A DNA stretch of 64,000 nucleotides from CAVYGM01 sp963768025 (GTDB lineage Bacteria; Bacteroidota; Bacteroidia; Cytophagales; Spirosomataceae), in NCBI GenBank assembly GCA_963768025.1, contig CAVYGM010000027.1, forward strand, positions 1-64,000, written 5' to 3'. The notes beneath the pieces were generated by a model. The model had not been told where the DNA came from. It ran no database searches and saw only the letters and a list, made by a program, of their open reading frames with translations. The position numbers were made by a program, and so were the translations under genes. Of the stretch, positions 36,437 through 46,441 are shown piece after piece. The first letter of the stretch is position 1. The number at the start of each line of letters is the position of its first letter.

Positions 36437-37810
36437 GTGGAACAGAATATAAGGATTACTATAAAATATATGGGTGTAGGACAATTTTTAAGTGTTTTTA
36501 ATCCACTCAAAAACTTCACGAATCTTAGGTACTCCGTTGGCATCTACATGTTATTCAATGGGTTTCCTATTATTTTCTTTGTTAGAGACACGCTGGGTAT
36601 TGGTCCTGCATCCAGTGTATTTACCGCTGCCTTCTGGATACTGGGTATTGCGATGATGACGCCCAACCACCTATTTCTACGAATCTATAAGCCTAATACG
36701 GTACTTTTCAATTTTAGTGTCTTTTTCCTGATACTGGCCCTTTTGTATTACTACGTGGACAGTTCCTCAGGCTACGGGACGGTAACGGAAGTAGGAAACT
36801 ATGTTTTTATCTTTGCGTATTTGCTCCTAATCATCCAGATACCCAATACAGTAAAGGACACCCTCATTCCCGTTATTTTTGCGCTTTCCTTGCTATCCAA
36901 CTTTGCCCTGATCTATTCCTTACTAATAGACCCCAACTGGACGCTGGGCATGAGAGCGGCCATGACCTTTGCCAATGAGAACGCTCAGGGAGGGGGAAAT
37001 CCGCACGCCGCCGCTCGTAATGCCATTGTGTGTATTATTTCATCGGGGGTACTCATATGGCAGTACAGAGGACTTGGCCTGAAAGCGGTCTTCTATGTTT
37101 CGATTGTATTCAGTGTGGTTGTCATTGTTCTCACCCAAACGAAATCCACTTTTCTGGCCCTGATTTTAATGGCCATGTTTTATGCGTATGCTAATTTTTC
37201 ATTTAGGAAAATCGGCAGCGCCGTTGCAAATTTCTTTTCTTTCAAGACGATTTTTATTGGGTTGATTGTCCTGATAGTAGCAAATTACCTGATCAGCCGC
37301 TATTCCAATTTGTACGGTATTGTGTTGAATTACGGAGATGTGCTTTTCGACCGGTTTTTTAACGTTTACTATACGATTACGGGTGTCCAAATAGATGAAA
37401 CCGCCACCATCGACGCTTCTTCCATGGGGCGGGTTACGAGTTTTGAGCTCTTCTTTACTTCCCTGAGTGACATTCAGGTTATGCTGTTTGGCATGGGCTA
37501 CAAGACAAAGTTCATGGACGTGCCCATCCTGGAAGCCTTGATCAACCATGGTATAGTGGGCTTTATTCTCTTCGATGGATTTTTGTTATTTCTGCTGCTG
37601 TATACCTATCGGGAAGTTTTGAACAAAACCAACGGCATAAGCCTGTTTGTGGCGTATCTGTATGTGTATACCATACCCCAGATGGTTACGGGTGGGAGGC
37701 CGTATGACATCACGTATTGGTTCTCCTTTATACTGATGATCCGCTATCTGGGCATCAGGTATCTTGACGCCCCTTCCCGCAAAGCTACCCTAACGCCCGC
37801 TACTGTCTAA
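36437..37810 (+). CDS. O-antigen ligase/polymerase-like membrane protein
   Basis: A 457-aa inner-membrane protein with about ten to twelve hydrophobic segments. A large periplasmic-type loop lies near residues ~175-195 (ANENAQGGGNPHAAARNA), and a second loop contains DASSMGRVTSFELFFTSLSD. The GR..SFE pattern after a long loop is typical of Wzy/WaaL (O-antigen ligase) proteins, where a conserved Arg and loop bind lipid-linked sugars. Family membership is judged from this layout, so moderately sure. The start is GTG, though a later ATG (36471) is possible. It is followed 36 bp later by another polytopic protein, suggesting a two-gene unit for surface polysaccharide. GC is slightly lower than in the neighbours. 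Confidence 0.6.
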   Translation: MEQNIRITIKYMGVGQFLSVFNPLKNFTNLRYSVGIYMLFNGFPIIFFVRDTLGIGPASSVFTAAFWILGIAMMTPNHLFLRIYKPNTVLFNFSVFFLILALLYYYVDSSSGYGTVTEVGNYVFIFAYLLLIIQIPNTVKDTLIPVIFALSLLSNFALIYSLLIDPNWTLGMRAAMTFANENAQGGGNPHAAARNAIVCIISSGVLIWQYRGLGLKAVFYVSIVFSVVVIVLTQTKSTFLALILMAMFYAYANFSFRKIGSAVANFFSFKTIFIGLIVLIVANYLISRYSNLYGIVLNYGDVLFDRFFNVYYTITGVQIDETATIDASSMGRVTSFELFFTSLSDIQVMLFGMGYKTKFMDVPILEALINHGIVGFILFDGFLLFLLLYTYREVLNKTNGISLFVAYLYVYTIPQMVTGGRPYDITYWFSFILMIRYLGIRYLDAPSRKATLTPATV

Positions 37811-37846
37811 CTAGTCAATCCTTACGTAAATTATTGCATTTTCTGC

Positions 37847-39148
37847 ATGAAACAAAGTAATAAGGTAGCAGTACTGGTTTTCGTTGTAAGCTTTTTTGTC
37901 CGTATCGTTTGTATTAACTATACCCCCCAATCCAACAGTTTTTCCGATATTTCCTGTCTGGTGAACGGCGGGCAAATGATTAGCCATGGCATCAATCCGT
38001 ATGATTTTGACGAAAATACCGGATTAAGGCAAGCACTCAGGGAAGATGATACGGCCTACAATGCCTGGTTATGCTCTACCCAGGAGCTTTGGAATTATCA
38101 TAGCGCTAACAATCTGCCATTCAACCTGATATTCAATGGATTTCTCGATTATTTTTTTGATGGTAATGTCTATTACTTTCGCTACGCGTACGCTTTTCTC
38201 GACTCCTGCATCGGCTTTCTGACGGCCCTGTTTTTTTTCCAGCTTCTACGTTTACCCCTCACTTGGGTATCTACCCTGTTTGTTGCCCTGGTGGGAGGGT
38301 TGTCGCCGTCGCTCCTACTGAATGGGACGTTGATTCCGGAGGACAAAGGATTTCAGATCCTACTGATTCTCCTGGCGCTTTGGTTTTCTATTAGCCGAAG
38401 GTTTTTCCTGGCCTGTTTATTTTTATCCTTTTCTATCGGGTTCAAAGCCATAGGAGCCGTAGTGGCGCCTATTTGCCTGCTGTATTACGTGCTTTCTCTG
38501 GATGGATTTCAAAAAATAGAGGATTGGAAACGAGTGGTAGCGGAGTTGTTCAGTAGACCGGTGAATCTCAAAAAAACGGTTTTGTACACCCTCGTTACCC
38601 TTGGGCTATTTCTGGCGATATACCTGCCTTATGCCAGTGATTTTTCAAGAATCATGAGCCAAAGATTGTTGTATGATATTGATAATAATCCCAATCATGC
38701 TTCTCTGTGGCTTATCTTTTTTAATCTATTTCCTGAAGATTGGCAAACCATTCGCACGGTAGCCTTGAGCGTTACCTCCGTTGTTTTGGTCGCGCTGTTT
38801 TTAAGCAACCTCATCCCAGTAGATATTTTTTTGATTTCCCTCCTGGTGCTGTTCCTTTGTGGAGCGTTGGTAACCGGTTCGCTGGATCGAACCAATATGG
38901 CCATGCAACCAGCCATCCTGTTCATGGCCCTGAGGTGGCGAAAAGAAAGTATGCTGCTGGGATGGTACTATGCGGTCGGTGGAGCGCTCATGTTCCTTCC
39001 GGTGGCGTACAAGCATTTTATCGACGATACGATCGAATACGCCTTCTTCAGTAGCTTGTTTGTTCTGGGATATTGCCTGGTCTTCTACTTCATTGTGTGC
39101 CGAAAGGCGTATCAGCTTCTTATCGTCAGACGCAGCCGGGTAGCCTGA
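37847..39148 (+). CDS. Polytopic membrane protein, putative GT-C-type glycosyltransferase
   Basis: A 433-aa protein with about ten membrane segments. After the first one there is a loop FSDISCLVNGGQMISHGINP, and NGTLIPEDKGFQILLILLAL later. Acidic residues in the first large outside loop and the general layout resemble GT-C (mannosyltransferase/GT87-like) enzymes that use lipid-linked sugars. No family signature is certain. It lies directly after the O-antigen-ligase-like gene (36 bp), so both probably serve one envelope glycan. The product and sugar are not predictable. Confidence 0.5.
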   Translation: MKQSNKVAVLVFVVSFFVRIVCINYTPQSNSFSDISCLVNGGQMISHGINPYDFDENTGLRQALREDDTAYNAWLCSTQELWNYHSANNLPFNLIFNGFLDYFFDGNVYYFRYAYAFLDSCIGFLTALFFFQLLRLPLTWVSTLFVALVGGLSPSLLLNGTLIPEDKGFQILLILLALWFSISRRFFLACLFLSFSIGFKAIGAVVAPICLLYYVLSLDGFQKIEDWKRVVAELFSRPVNLKKTVLYTLVTLGLFLAIYLPYASDFSRIMSQRLLYDIDNNPNHASLWLIFFNLFPEDWQTIRTVALSVTSVVLVALFLSNLIPVDIFLISLLVLFLCGALVTGSLDRTNMAMQPAILFMALRWRKESMLLGWYYAVGGALMFLPVAYKHFIDDTIEYAFFSSLFVLGYCLVFYFIVCRKAYQLLIVRRSRVA

Positions 39149-39260
39149 GATGCCTACGCCCAATACCAGTGGTCAGCGGCTCGGCGTTGGCCCAAAAGCT
39201 TTCGTACCCCTACCTATGGGCGGACATTTCACCTATACAAACCTATAAACTACTTAATTC

Positions 39261-39731
39261 ATGACTACCAAAACATCTTCCATTCTTTCTACCTTGCAGG
39301 ACGCGTCTCAACCCTTGAATTGGCCGCAACTCCTGACTGATACCATTGCTGCCTTCGACTGCACCACGGGTACCATTCATACCCTGGATCCCACTACGCA
39401 CCTGCTGATGCTCCGGGCGCAGGTGGGAATCCCCGAGTTTTTGCTACCCAAAATGTCGCAAATTCCCATCGGAAAAGGCATGGCGGGTATTGCGGCCGAA
39501 CGGCGGCAACCGGTAGAAATGTGTAATCTCCAGACGGATGAATCGGGTGTGGCCCGTCCGTCGGCCAAAGAAACCAAAGTAGAAGGCTCCCTAGCGGCAC
39601 CCATGCTGCTGGAAGGAGACCTATATGGGGTGCTTGGTATCGCCAAACCGGTCCCTTACGACTTTACGGAAGACGAAATTAATGAACTTATGGAAATTGG
39701 CCGGGAGCTAAGCCGCCGGTTGGTTGGGTAG
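39261..39731 (+). CDS. Stand-alone GAF-domain protein
   Basis: A 156-aa protein that is essentially one GAF domain. FDCTTGTIHTLDPTTHLLML, PIGKGMAGIAAERRQPVEMC and GSLAAPMLLEGDLYGVLGIA are the typical strands and helices. GAF domains bind small molecules (cyclic nucleotides, nitrate, haem, methionine sulfoxide). The pocket contains a Cys (EMCNLQTD), but the ligand is unclear. It ends 10 bp from the convergent end of the PAS histidine kinase, so a signalling link is possible but unproven. Confidence 0.8.
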   Translation: MTTKTSSILSTLQDASQPLNWPQLLTDTIAAFDCTTGTIHTLDPTTHLLMLRAQVGIPEFLLPKMSQIPIGKGMAGIAAERRQPVEMCNLQTDESGVARPSAKETKVEGSLAAPMLLEGDLYGVLGIAKPVPYDFTEDEINELMEIGRELSRRLVG

Positions 39732-39741
39732 AGTTTCTTGC

Positions 39742-42162
39742 CTACACAGGTAAAATGATGGAGAATTCGGCTCCTTTGTTCGGATGTCCGGAAGCGGTGA
39801 TGGACCCTCCGTGGTTGGCCACAATTTTCTTACAGATGGCCAGGCCAATTCCCGTGCCCTCGTACTGATGTTTGTGGTGAAGTCTCTGAAACACCGCAAA
39901 TATTTTTTCCTGGAAATTGTTATCGAATCCAATTCCATTATCACTAAACGTAAGCTTAATGTACTTGCTGGCCCTTGCCAAACCCCCACTAACCTGGGAG
40001 GGAGTTAGGTACTGGTGGGTGATGTTGATACGAGGACAGGGATCAGGCTGACAAAATTTTAGGGAATTGCTGATCAGATTCTGAAATAGCTGGTGGATTT
40101 GGCTTGGAATAGCCGGAATGACGGGCAGGCCATCGGATTCAATGAGAGCTCCTTTGCCACTTATCTGCTCCTCAAACATGTAGGATACCAGTTTTAGAAC
40201 CTGTTGGAGGTCAGTGGGTTCTGGGGTTCTTTTGTTTGATAAAAGCGACAGCGACAGAATGTCATCTATCATTTGGCGCATCCGGGCGGAGGCGTCCTGA
40301 ATCTTGTCAAAATACAATTTTTCTTCTTCTGATGGAGCGGACCGGAGAGCCGACAGCCGTTCCATAAAAAGCGATATTTTGCGCAGCGGCTCGTTCAGGT
40401 CATGGCTGGCAACGTAGGCAAACTCTTCCAGACTGGCGTTGGACTGCTGCAATTCCCGGGTACGTTGCAGGATCACCCGTTCAGCCTCTATCCGCTCGGT
40501 GATGTCGAGCGATATATTCAAAATCTGCTTGACCTGGTTGGTTTTTGTCCTTTCAAACACGGTACCGTACGTATGCATCCAGCGATACTGCCCGTTTTGA
40601 TGTTTTAGACGATATTGATACTCGAATACATTTTCCTCTTCGCCCGGTTGCTGCCGGTTGGCCTCATTCAGTATTTCCTGATTCTTCACAATCAGCTCGG
40701 GCAAATCGTCGGGGTGAATCCGTTCCGCAAAAAAGGTAACGCCGTTGTCTAGCGGTTCCCGAGGATCGTAATTAAGGTTTTTCTTTAAACCGAGGTTAAC
40801 GAACGAATACTTGCCGGTATCCACGTAGTAGGTGGCTATAATAGCCGGGGTGGCATTGGCTATTTTCTTGATGAAGTTTTGATTTTCCCGCAATCCCGCT
40901 TCCGTTTTTTTCTGTACAGTCACGTCCTGAGCGGAGCCTACCAATTGGATCACCTTTCCCTGGGCATCTTTCACTGCCTCACCTCGGGCATGAAGGAACT
41001 TCAGGGTACCGTCTCTCAGAATAATGCGGTGAAAAAAGATGTAGGGATGTCCGGTTTCGAGGGATTGTCGTACGGTACCGATCACCATTTCCCGATCTTC
41101 CGTATGGACAAACGTCAGGTACGACTCGAAAGTGATTACCTCGCTCTGCGGCTCCAATCCATAAATGCGGTATAGTTCGTCGGTCCAGGATACGATATTC
41201 TCCTCTACGTTCCAGTACCAGGCTCCCACGTGCGCGATACTCTCCACCTGCCGGTACAGTTGCTCATTTTTCTGAAGCTGGTTCAGCAACTGGTGCCGCT
41301 CGGTCACGTCCTGGGTAGTGCCAAAAATCCTGAAAGATTTCCCTTGCTGATCCACCATCACCTCGCCCAGCGCGTGCAGGGTTTTGATTTGACCACCTTT
41401 CAGAACAATCCGATAATAGAAATCGAAAGGAGCACCAGTTTCGCGTGCTCTATCGGTATGCTCTCTGATCATCGCCGCGTCCTCGGGATGGTTATAAGCC
41501 CTTATTTTCTCGTTCGTAACAGTATCTACCTGAGGGTTGAGTTCATAAATTCTGTATAGCTCATCGGTCCAAATCAGTTCATTTGACGCCAGATCCCATA
41601 CGTAGTTACCGATATGCGTAAGGGACTCAGCCTTTCTGAATTGTTTTTCGTTCTCCTCCAGGCGGCGGAACTGGTCATTTATTTGCTGATCGGCTCTGGC
41701 TGCAAAAGCCTTAAAACCAGATGAGGTGTAGCTCAGAAGGTACTCGTCAATCTCGCTTACGATCTGTTGGAGCACCTGAAAGTCGGAGGTGAAATAGGGG
41801 ACGAATTCGAGAAATGATTTTTTCCTGGCGTGGGCTACCAGGATCATATCTGCCACGACAATTTTGCTGCGGTCGATTGGAAGGGGGAACTGATCGGATT
41901 CCAGGGCATCGCTCACTTCTTTATCAACTTCCGAAACAGAATTTTCGGCAAATGCCGTGAGCAGTTCCATGATCTTCTCATTGGACAGTTCTTCGGCCTG
42001 TTGACCGTCCACATATTTCAAGATAGGCACACCCACCTCCTGGTAGAGCTGAAAGCACCGCTTCTGAAAAGCAACAAGGTGATCGTCTATCAGTAATTTG
42101 GCAAAGGCCGCCAAATTACCCACGCTTACTTTCTCCTTCTTATCTGATAGAGTTCTCTCCAT
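39742..42162 (-). CDS. Multi-PAS sensor histidine kinase
   Basis: An 806-aa cytoplasmic sensor kinase with no membrane segment. Residues ~10-160 are an all-helical RsbR-like N-domain. Three PAS/PAC repeats follow (about 180-290, 305-415 and 425-555), with repeated SWTDELYRIYGLEPQ-type cores and PAC ends (DVTERHQL, DVTVQKK, DITERIE). A coiled coil leads to HisKA at ~565-640, with the phosphorylated His in ASHDLNEPLRKI. The ATPase comes last, with NLISNSLKF, DNGIGFD and GTGIGLAICKKI. No receiver domain is attached and no response regulator is adjacent, so it is an orphan. PAS cofactors cannot be read from the sequence. The frame is intact. A -7-like TATATTTG lies at 42232-42239 on the minus strand. 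Confidence 0.9.
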   Translation of the reverse strand: MERTLSDKKEKVSVGNLAAFAKLLIDDHLVAFQKRCFQLYQEVGVPILKYVDGQQAEELSNEKIMELLTAFAENSVSEVDKEVSDALESDQFPLPIDRSKIVVADMILVAHARKKSFLEFVPYFTSDFQVLQQIVSEIDEYLLSYTSSGFKAFAARADQQINDQFRRLEENEKQFRKAESLTHIGNYVWDLASNELIWTDELYRIYELNPQVDTVTNEKIRAYNHPEDAAMIREHTDRARETGAPFDFYYRIVLKGGQIKTLHALGEVMVDQQGKSFRIFGTTQDVTERHQLLNQLQKNEQLYRQVESIAHVGAWYWNVEENIVSWTDELYRIYGLEPQSEVITFESYLTFVHTEDREMVIGTVRQSLETGHPYIFFHRIILRDGTLKFLHARGEAVKDAQGKVIQLVGSAQDVTVQKKTEAGLRENQNFIKKIANATPAIIATYYVDTGKYSFVNLGLKKNLNYDPREPLDNGVTFFAERIHPDDLPELIVKNQEILNEANRQQPGEEENVFEYQYRLKHQNGQYRWMHTYGTVFERTKTNQVKQILNISLDITERIEAERVILQRTRELQQSNASLEEFAYVASHDLNEPLRKISLFMERLSALRSAPSEEEKLYFDKIQDASARMRQMIDDILSLSLLSNKRTPEPTDLQQVLKLVSYMFEEQISGKGALIESDGLPVIPAIPSQIHQLFQNLISNSLKFCQPDPCPRINITHQYLTPSQVSGGLARASKYIKLTFSDNGIGFDNNFQEKIFAVFQRLHHKHQYEGTGIGLAICKKIVANHGGSITASGHPNKGAEFSIILPV

Positions 42163-42313
42163 GGTTCAGAAACAAAAAGAATAGAATTGATTGCTGGGCA
42201 TACGCGTACTGGAATTTGTATTGAAAGGTAGCAAATATACACAACCCCGCTACCGCCGTAGTACAATTTTGTTTTCCGGCTGGGGACTACAAAGTACATT
42301 AATTCACTGATCT

Positions 42314-43939
42314 CTACCCCACATTCTCCCGAAAGGAGGGTACTTTGCGGCCCTGATTGGCCTGTTCGAAGGCATAAGCCAGTTTGAGCAAGGTGGGCTC
42401 GCTGTAGGCTGCGCCGAAAAACGTAAGACCCACCGGCATACCCAATACCTGCCCCAATGGCACCGATATGCCCGGATAACCCGCCACCGCCGCGATGCTG
42501 TAGCTTGCTTTGGACATGATGTAATGGTCGCCCGTGATGTGATCTATTACCCAGCCGGGGGTATCAGTGGGTGCCACCAGGGCATCGAGCTTGTACTTTT
42601 GCAGGGTCGCGTCAATGCCCATTTCCCGCGACTTGCGGCGGCAATTAGCCAGGGCTTTCTGATACGCTTTGTCGGTGAGAGGGCCCTTTTTCTCCGCCAT
42701 CATCAGGATTTCCTGTCCGAAAAAGGGCATCATTTTCTCCTTATTTTTTTCATTAAAATCAATCAACTCTTTCAAAGAGCGTACTGGCGCGCTGGCGGGT
42801 AATTTGGCAAAATAGGCGTTCAGCCCATCTTTAAATTCATACAGCATTACCTCAAACTCATCATCGCCTATGTTCAAGTCAGGCGCAATAGGAGCGGGAT
42901 CTACCACCTGAGCACCCATTTTTCGAAGCAGTACTATCGCTTCTTCCATCAACGTATCCACCTGAGTGCTGTACCCAAAGTAGCTGCGTTCCACGCCAAT
43001 GGTAGCTCCTTTCAGACCCTCAATATCCAGGAATTTGGTGTAATCGGGCTGGCTTTGCTGGCCGGTAGTAGCTGCATCGTTGGGATCAATGCCCGTAAGG
43101 ACCGAGAGCAACACGGCCGCATCCGTGACGGTACGCGCCATAGGCCCGGCGGTGTCCTGGGTTTTGGAAATGGGTATGATCCCACTCCGGCTCACCAGCC
43201 CCACGGTAGGTTTGATACCCACGACCCCATTGATCGACGAAGGGCTCAGAATAGACCCGTCCGTTTCGGTACCAATCGCCACCGCGCACAGGTTGGCCGC
43301 CACCGCCGCGCCCGAACCCGAACTAGATCCCGACGTGGAACGGTCGGTAGAGTACGGATTGTGGGTTTGTCCCCCCCGGCTGCTCCACCCGCTCGACGAA
43401 TGCGTGGATCGAAAATTGGCCCATTCGCTCAGGTTCGTCTTGCCCAGCAACACGGCCCCAGCTTCGCGCAGTTTACTGACTATAAAGGCATCTTCCGCCG
43501 CTACATTATCGGCCAATGCCAGCGACCCGGCCGAGGTACGCATTTGGTCTGCGGTGTCGATATTATCCTTAATTAACACCGGAATTCCGTGCAGGGGGCC
43601 ACGCGCGCCTTTTTGTTTGCGCTCCTTGTCGAGCTGGTCGGCTATTTTCAGGGCATCGGGGTTCACTTCAATGACGGAATTGAGGCCTGGGCCCTGGCGG
43701 TCAATCTGCTCGATGCGATCCAGGTACAGCTGAGTCAGGCTGCGGGCGGTGTAGGTACCCTCTTCCATACCACTTTGCAGTTCGGCGATGGTTTTCTCGT
43801 CCAGTTCGAAGGCAGGTACCCCCGGTTCAGTAGTTGCGGAGTTGGTGGTTTGTCCAGTTTCACAGGCCGTAAGGTGAGAGCCCACGGCCAGGACGGTGCC
43901 TCCCTGTAAACTACGGGTAAAGAAATCGCGACGACGCAT
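42314..43939 (-). CDS. Amidase-signature enzyme, Tat-exported (peptide amidase-like)
   Basis: A 541-aa hydrolase of the amidase signature family, cleaving C-N bonds. The N-terminus MRRRDFFTRSLQGG is a twin-arginine signal, with a possible lipobox Cys at residue 26. The catalytic triad is visible: Lys124 in LIKDN, cis-Ser205 in SGSSSGSG, and nucleophile Ser229 in GTETDGSI. The spacing (81 and 24 residues) is as in bacterial peptide amidase. HSSSGWSSRGGQ is another family motif. It is therefore probably a periplasmic or outer-leaflet amidase acting on peptide amides or small amides. It stands alone and is divergent from the GH95-like gene. Confidence 0.88.
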   Translation of the reverse strand: MRRRDFFTRSLQGGTVLAVGSHLTACETGQTTNSATTEPGVPAFELDEKTIAELQSGMEEGTYTARSLTQLYLDRIEQIDRQGPGLNSVIEVNPDALKIADQLDKERKQKGARGPLHGIPVLIKDNIDTADQMRTSAGSLALADNVAAEDAFIVSKLREAGAVLLGKTNLSEWANFRSTHSSSGWSSRGGQTHNPYSTDRSTSGSSSGSGAAVAANLCAVAIGTETDGSILSPSSINGVVGIKPTVGLVSRSGIIPISKTQDTAGPMARTVTDAAVLLSVLTGIDPNDAATTGQQSQPDYTKFLDIEGLKGATIGVERSYFGYSTQVDTLMEEAIVLLRKMGAQVVDPAPIAPDLNIGDDEFEVMLYEFKDGLNAYFAKLPASAPVRSLKELIDFNEKNKEKMMPFFGQEILMMAEKKGPLTDKAYQKALANCRRKSREMGIDATLQKYKLDALVAPTDTPGWVIDHITGDHYIMSKASYSIAAVAGYPGISVPLGQVLGMPVGLTFFGAAYSEPTLLKLAYAFEQANQGRKVPSFRENVG

Positions 43940-44102
43940 GTTGTTCTGGTAGGGGATTGAATGAATGAAAATAGGAGATTTGGTAGTAAAAAACCAGAAA
44001 TCGGCGAATTAGTTATTCTGACGTGAGAAAAATCTGTATCATTGACTCCTGACCCTCGGTTCTGCCGTTCCTTTTGACCCTTTTTTCACTAGCAAAGAAG
44101 AT

Positions 44103-46403
44103 ATGAAAATTGCGATAAAATTTGCCATTCTGATAGCAGGAGTTTTTATGAGCCTCGGGCTGGTTGCTCAGCCCATGCCTGCCCACAATCTTCAATTCGA
44201 CACGCTAGCCCGCAGCTGGGATGAGGGTATCCCGCTGGGAAACGGCATGGTGGGTAGTCTGGTTTGGCAAAAAAACGATAAACTCCGACTTTCCCTCGAC
44301 CGCGCCGACATCTGGGACATGCGTCCCATGGCGGGCCTTCACCGGGAAGAGTTCAGCTACCAATGGGTACAGGGGCAAGTGGCAAGAAAAGACTACAAAC
44401 CCGTACAGCAGTACTTTGATGCTCCCTACGACCGCGAACCCGCACCCTCCAAAATTCCCGGCCGGAGCGCTGGAATTCGACCTGGGCAAAGCCGGAAAGG
44501 TGAAGCTCCGTACGCCTGGATCTTGCGAAAGCGCTTTGTACGGTTAGCTGGGACGAGGGCCTGAGCCTCGAAACATTCGTCCACGCTACGGAGCCCATCG
44601 GCTGGTTCAGATTCAGGAATGCAAAGGAAGATTTCACCCCTGAACTTATTGCCCCAAGGTACCAGGGTACCATTGCCAAAGGAGGCGAAGTAAATTCTCT
44701 GGTAGGTGACGACCTCGCTCGGCTCAACTATCAGCAGGGTACTATTACAAAAGCAAAAAACTCCATCGTATATCAGCAGGAAGGGTATGGGGGCTTTGTA
44801 TACGAAATAGCGGTTCAATGGAAAGAAACAAAAAAGGGTACCATCGAAGGTGTATGGAGCATTTCATCGCACTACCCTGACAAGGTACCCCAACCCAAAG
44901 CCCAACAGCTGGTCAACGCCTCCGCCAAAAGGAATTTTACCAAAGACTTTACGAGCCATACCCGCTGGTGGGAGGCCTTCTGGAAAAAATCGGTTATCCA
45001 CGTACCCGACGAGCGCCTTGAAAAGCAGTGGTACCTCGAACAGTACAAATTCGGCTCGGCGGCCCGCCGGGGCGCTCCGCCCATTTCGCTGCAGGCCGTC
45101 TGGACCGCCGATAACGGCCGCATTCCGCCCTGGAAAGGCGATTACCACCACGACCTCAATACCCAGCTCAGCTACTGGCCTTCGTACAGCGGCAACCACC
45201 TGGAAGAAGCCCTGGGCTACATTGACCATCTGGAAGAGAACAAGGCCAATTACAAACGGTACACCAAACTCTACTTCGGCGTGGAGGGACTGGCCGTGCC
45301 GGGCGTCACCACCCTGGATGGCACCGAAATGGGTGGCTGGATTCAGTACTCGCTTTCGCCCACGGTTTCGTCCTGGCTGGCGCATCATTACTATTTGCAA
45401 TGGAAGTACAGCGGCGACGCTGATTTTCTGCGAACCAAGGCCTATCCCTGGGTGAAAGATGTGTGTACTTTTATCCAAAACATCACCATCCTCAACGAAC
45501 AGGGCAAGCGGCAGCTACCCATTAGTTCAAGCCCGGAGATTCGGAACAATAGTCTGGAAGCCTGGTTTTTGCAAAACACCAACTACGACCTGGCCCTGAT
45601 GAAGTACGCCCTGAAAACAGGGGCGGAAATGGCCACCGAACTGGGCAAAACTGCCGAGGCCGACCAATGGAAAAAGCTGCTGGGGGAGTTTGGCGACTAT
45701 GCCCTGACGGAAAAGAAAGAGCTGATGTTTTCGCCGACGCTACCCTACAACGAGTCGCACCGGCATTTTTCGCACCTGATGGCCATTCATCCCTTGGGGT
45801 TAATCAAATGGGAGGATGGCAAAGAAGCACAGACGATTATCACCAATACGATCAAACAACTGGACGCCATCGGGCCCCGACTGGTGGTGCGGGTACTCCT
45901 ACGCCTGGCTGGGGAGTGTAAAAGCCAGAGCCAAAGACGGGGAAGGAGCCGCCAAAGCCTTATCTACCTTCGCCCGAGCCTTTACCCTACCCAATAGTTT
46001 TCACGTCAATGGCGACCAGACCAAATCGGGCCTGTCCAAGTTTACCTACCGACCCTTTACCCTGGAAGGCAACTTTGCCTTTGCGGCCGGATTGCAGGAA
46101 ATGTTGCTCCAAAGCTACGCCGGCTTCATCGAGATCATGCCCGCCGTTCCTGCGGAGTGGCAGGAAGTGTCTTTTGACAAGCTGCGGGCCGAAGGTGCCT
46201 TTCTGATTAGCGCCAAAAAGACAAACGGCCAGCTGTCAGAAATAGCGCTCACGGCGGAGAAAGGGGGTATGGCTACCTTGAAGTTACCCCCTGACCAATG
46301 GCGCGTAAAGTCCTCGAAAAAGGTGACTCTCACGCCTTCCCAGGCGGGCTATATGCAGCTGAACTGTAAGCCGGGGGGAAAAGTACTACTCGTCCGAAAA
46401 TGA
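44103..46403 (+). pseudogene. GH95-like glycoside hydrolase (alpha-L-fucosidase family), three frame shifts
   Basis: A secreted glycosidase. A signal peptide (about 1-22) is followed by the N-terminal beta domain (WDEGIPLGNGMVGSLVW, LSLDRADIWD). An (alpha/alpha)6 barrel follows, with GDYHHDLNTQLSYWPSYSGN, then WIQYSLSPTVSSWLAHHYY and SHRHFSHLMAIHPL, and a C-terminal beta domain ending in LNCKPGGKVLLVRK. It is readable in four frames. Shifts lie near 44455 (giving KFPAGALEFDLGKAG), near 44511 (CC for C, giving LDLAKALCTVSWDEG) and near 45880 (giving GPDWWCGYSYAWLGS). All are one extra base in a homopolymer. The restored length is about 766 aa, normal for GH95. Likely substrates are fucosylated or related glycans, but the exact one is unproven. 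Confidence 0.75.
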
Positions 46404-46441
46404 ATGAACAGGCGTTCTTCGTTCAGCGATAGCCTATCCGA

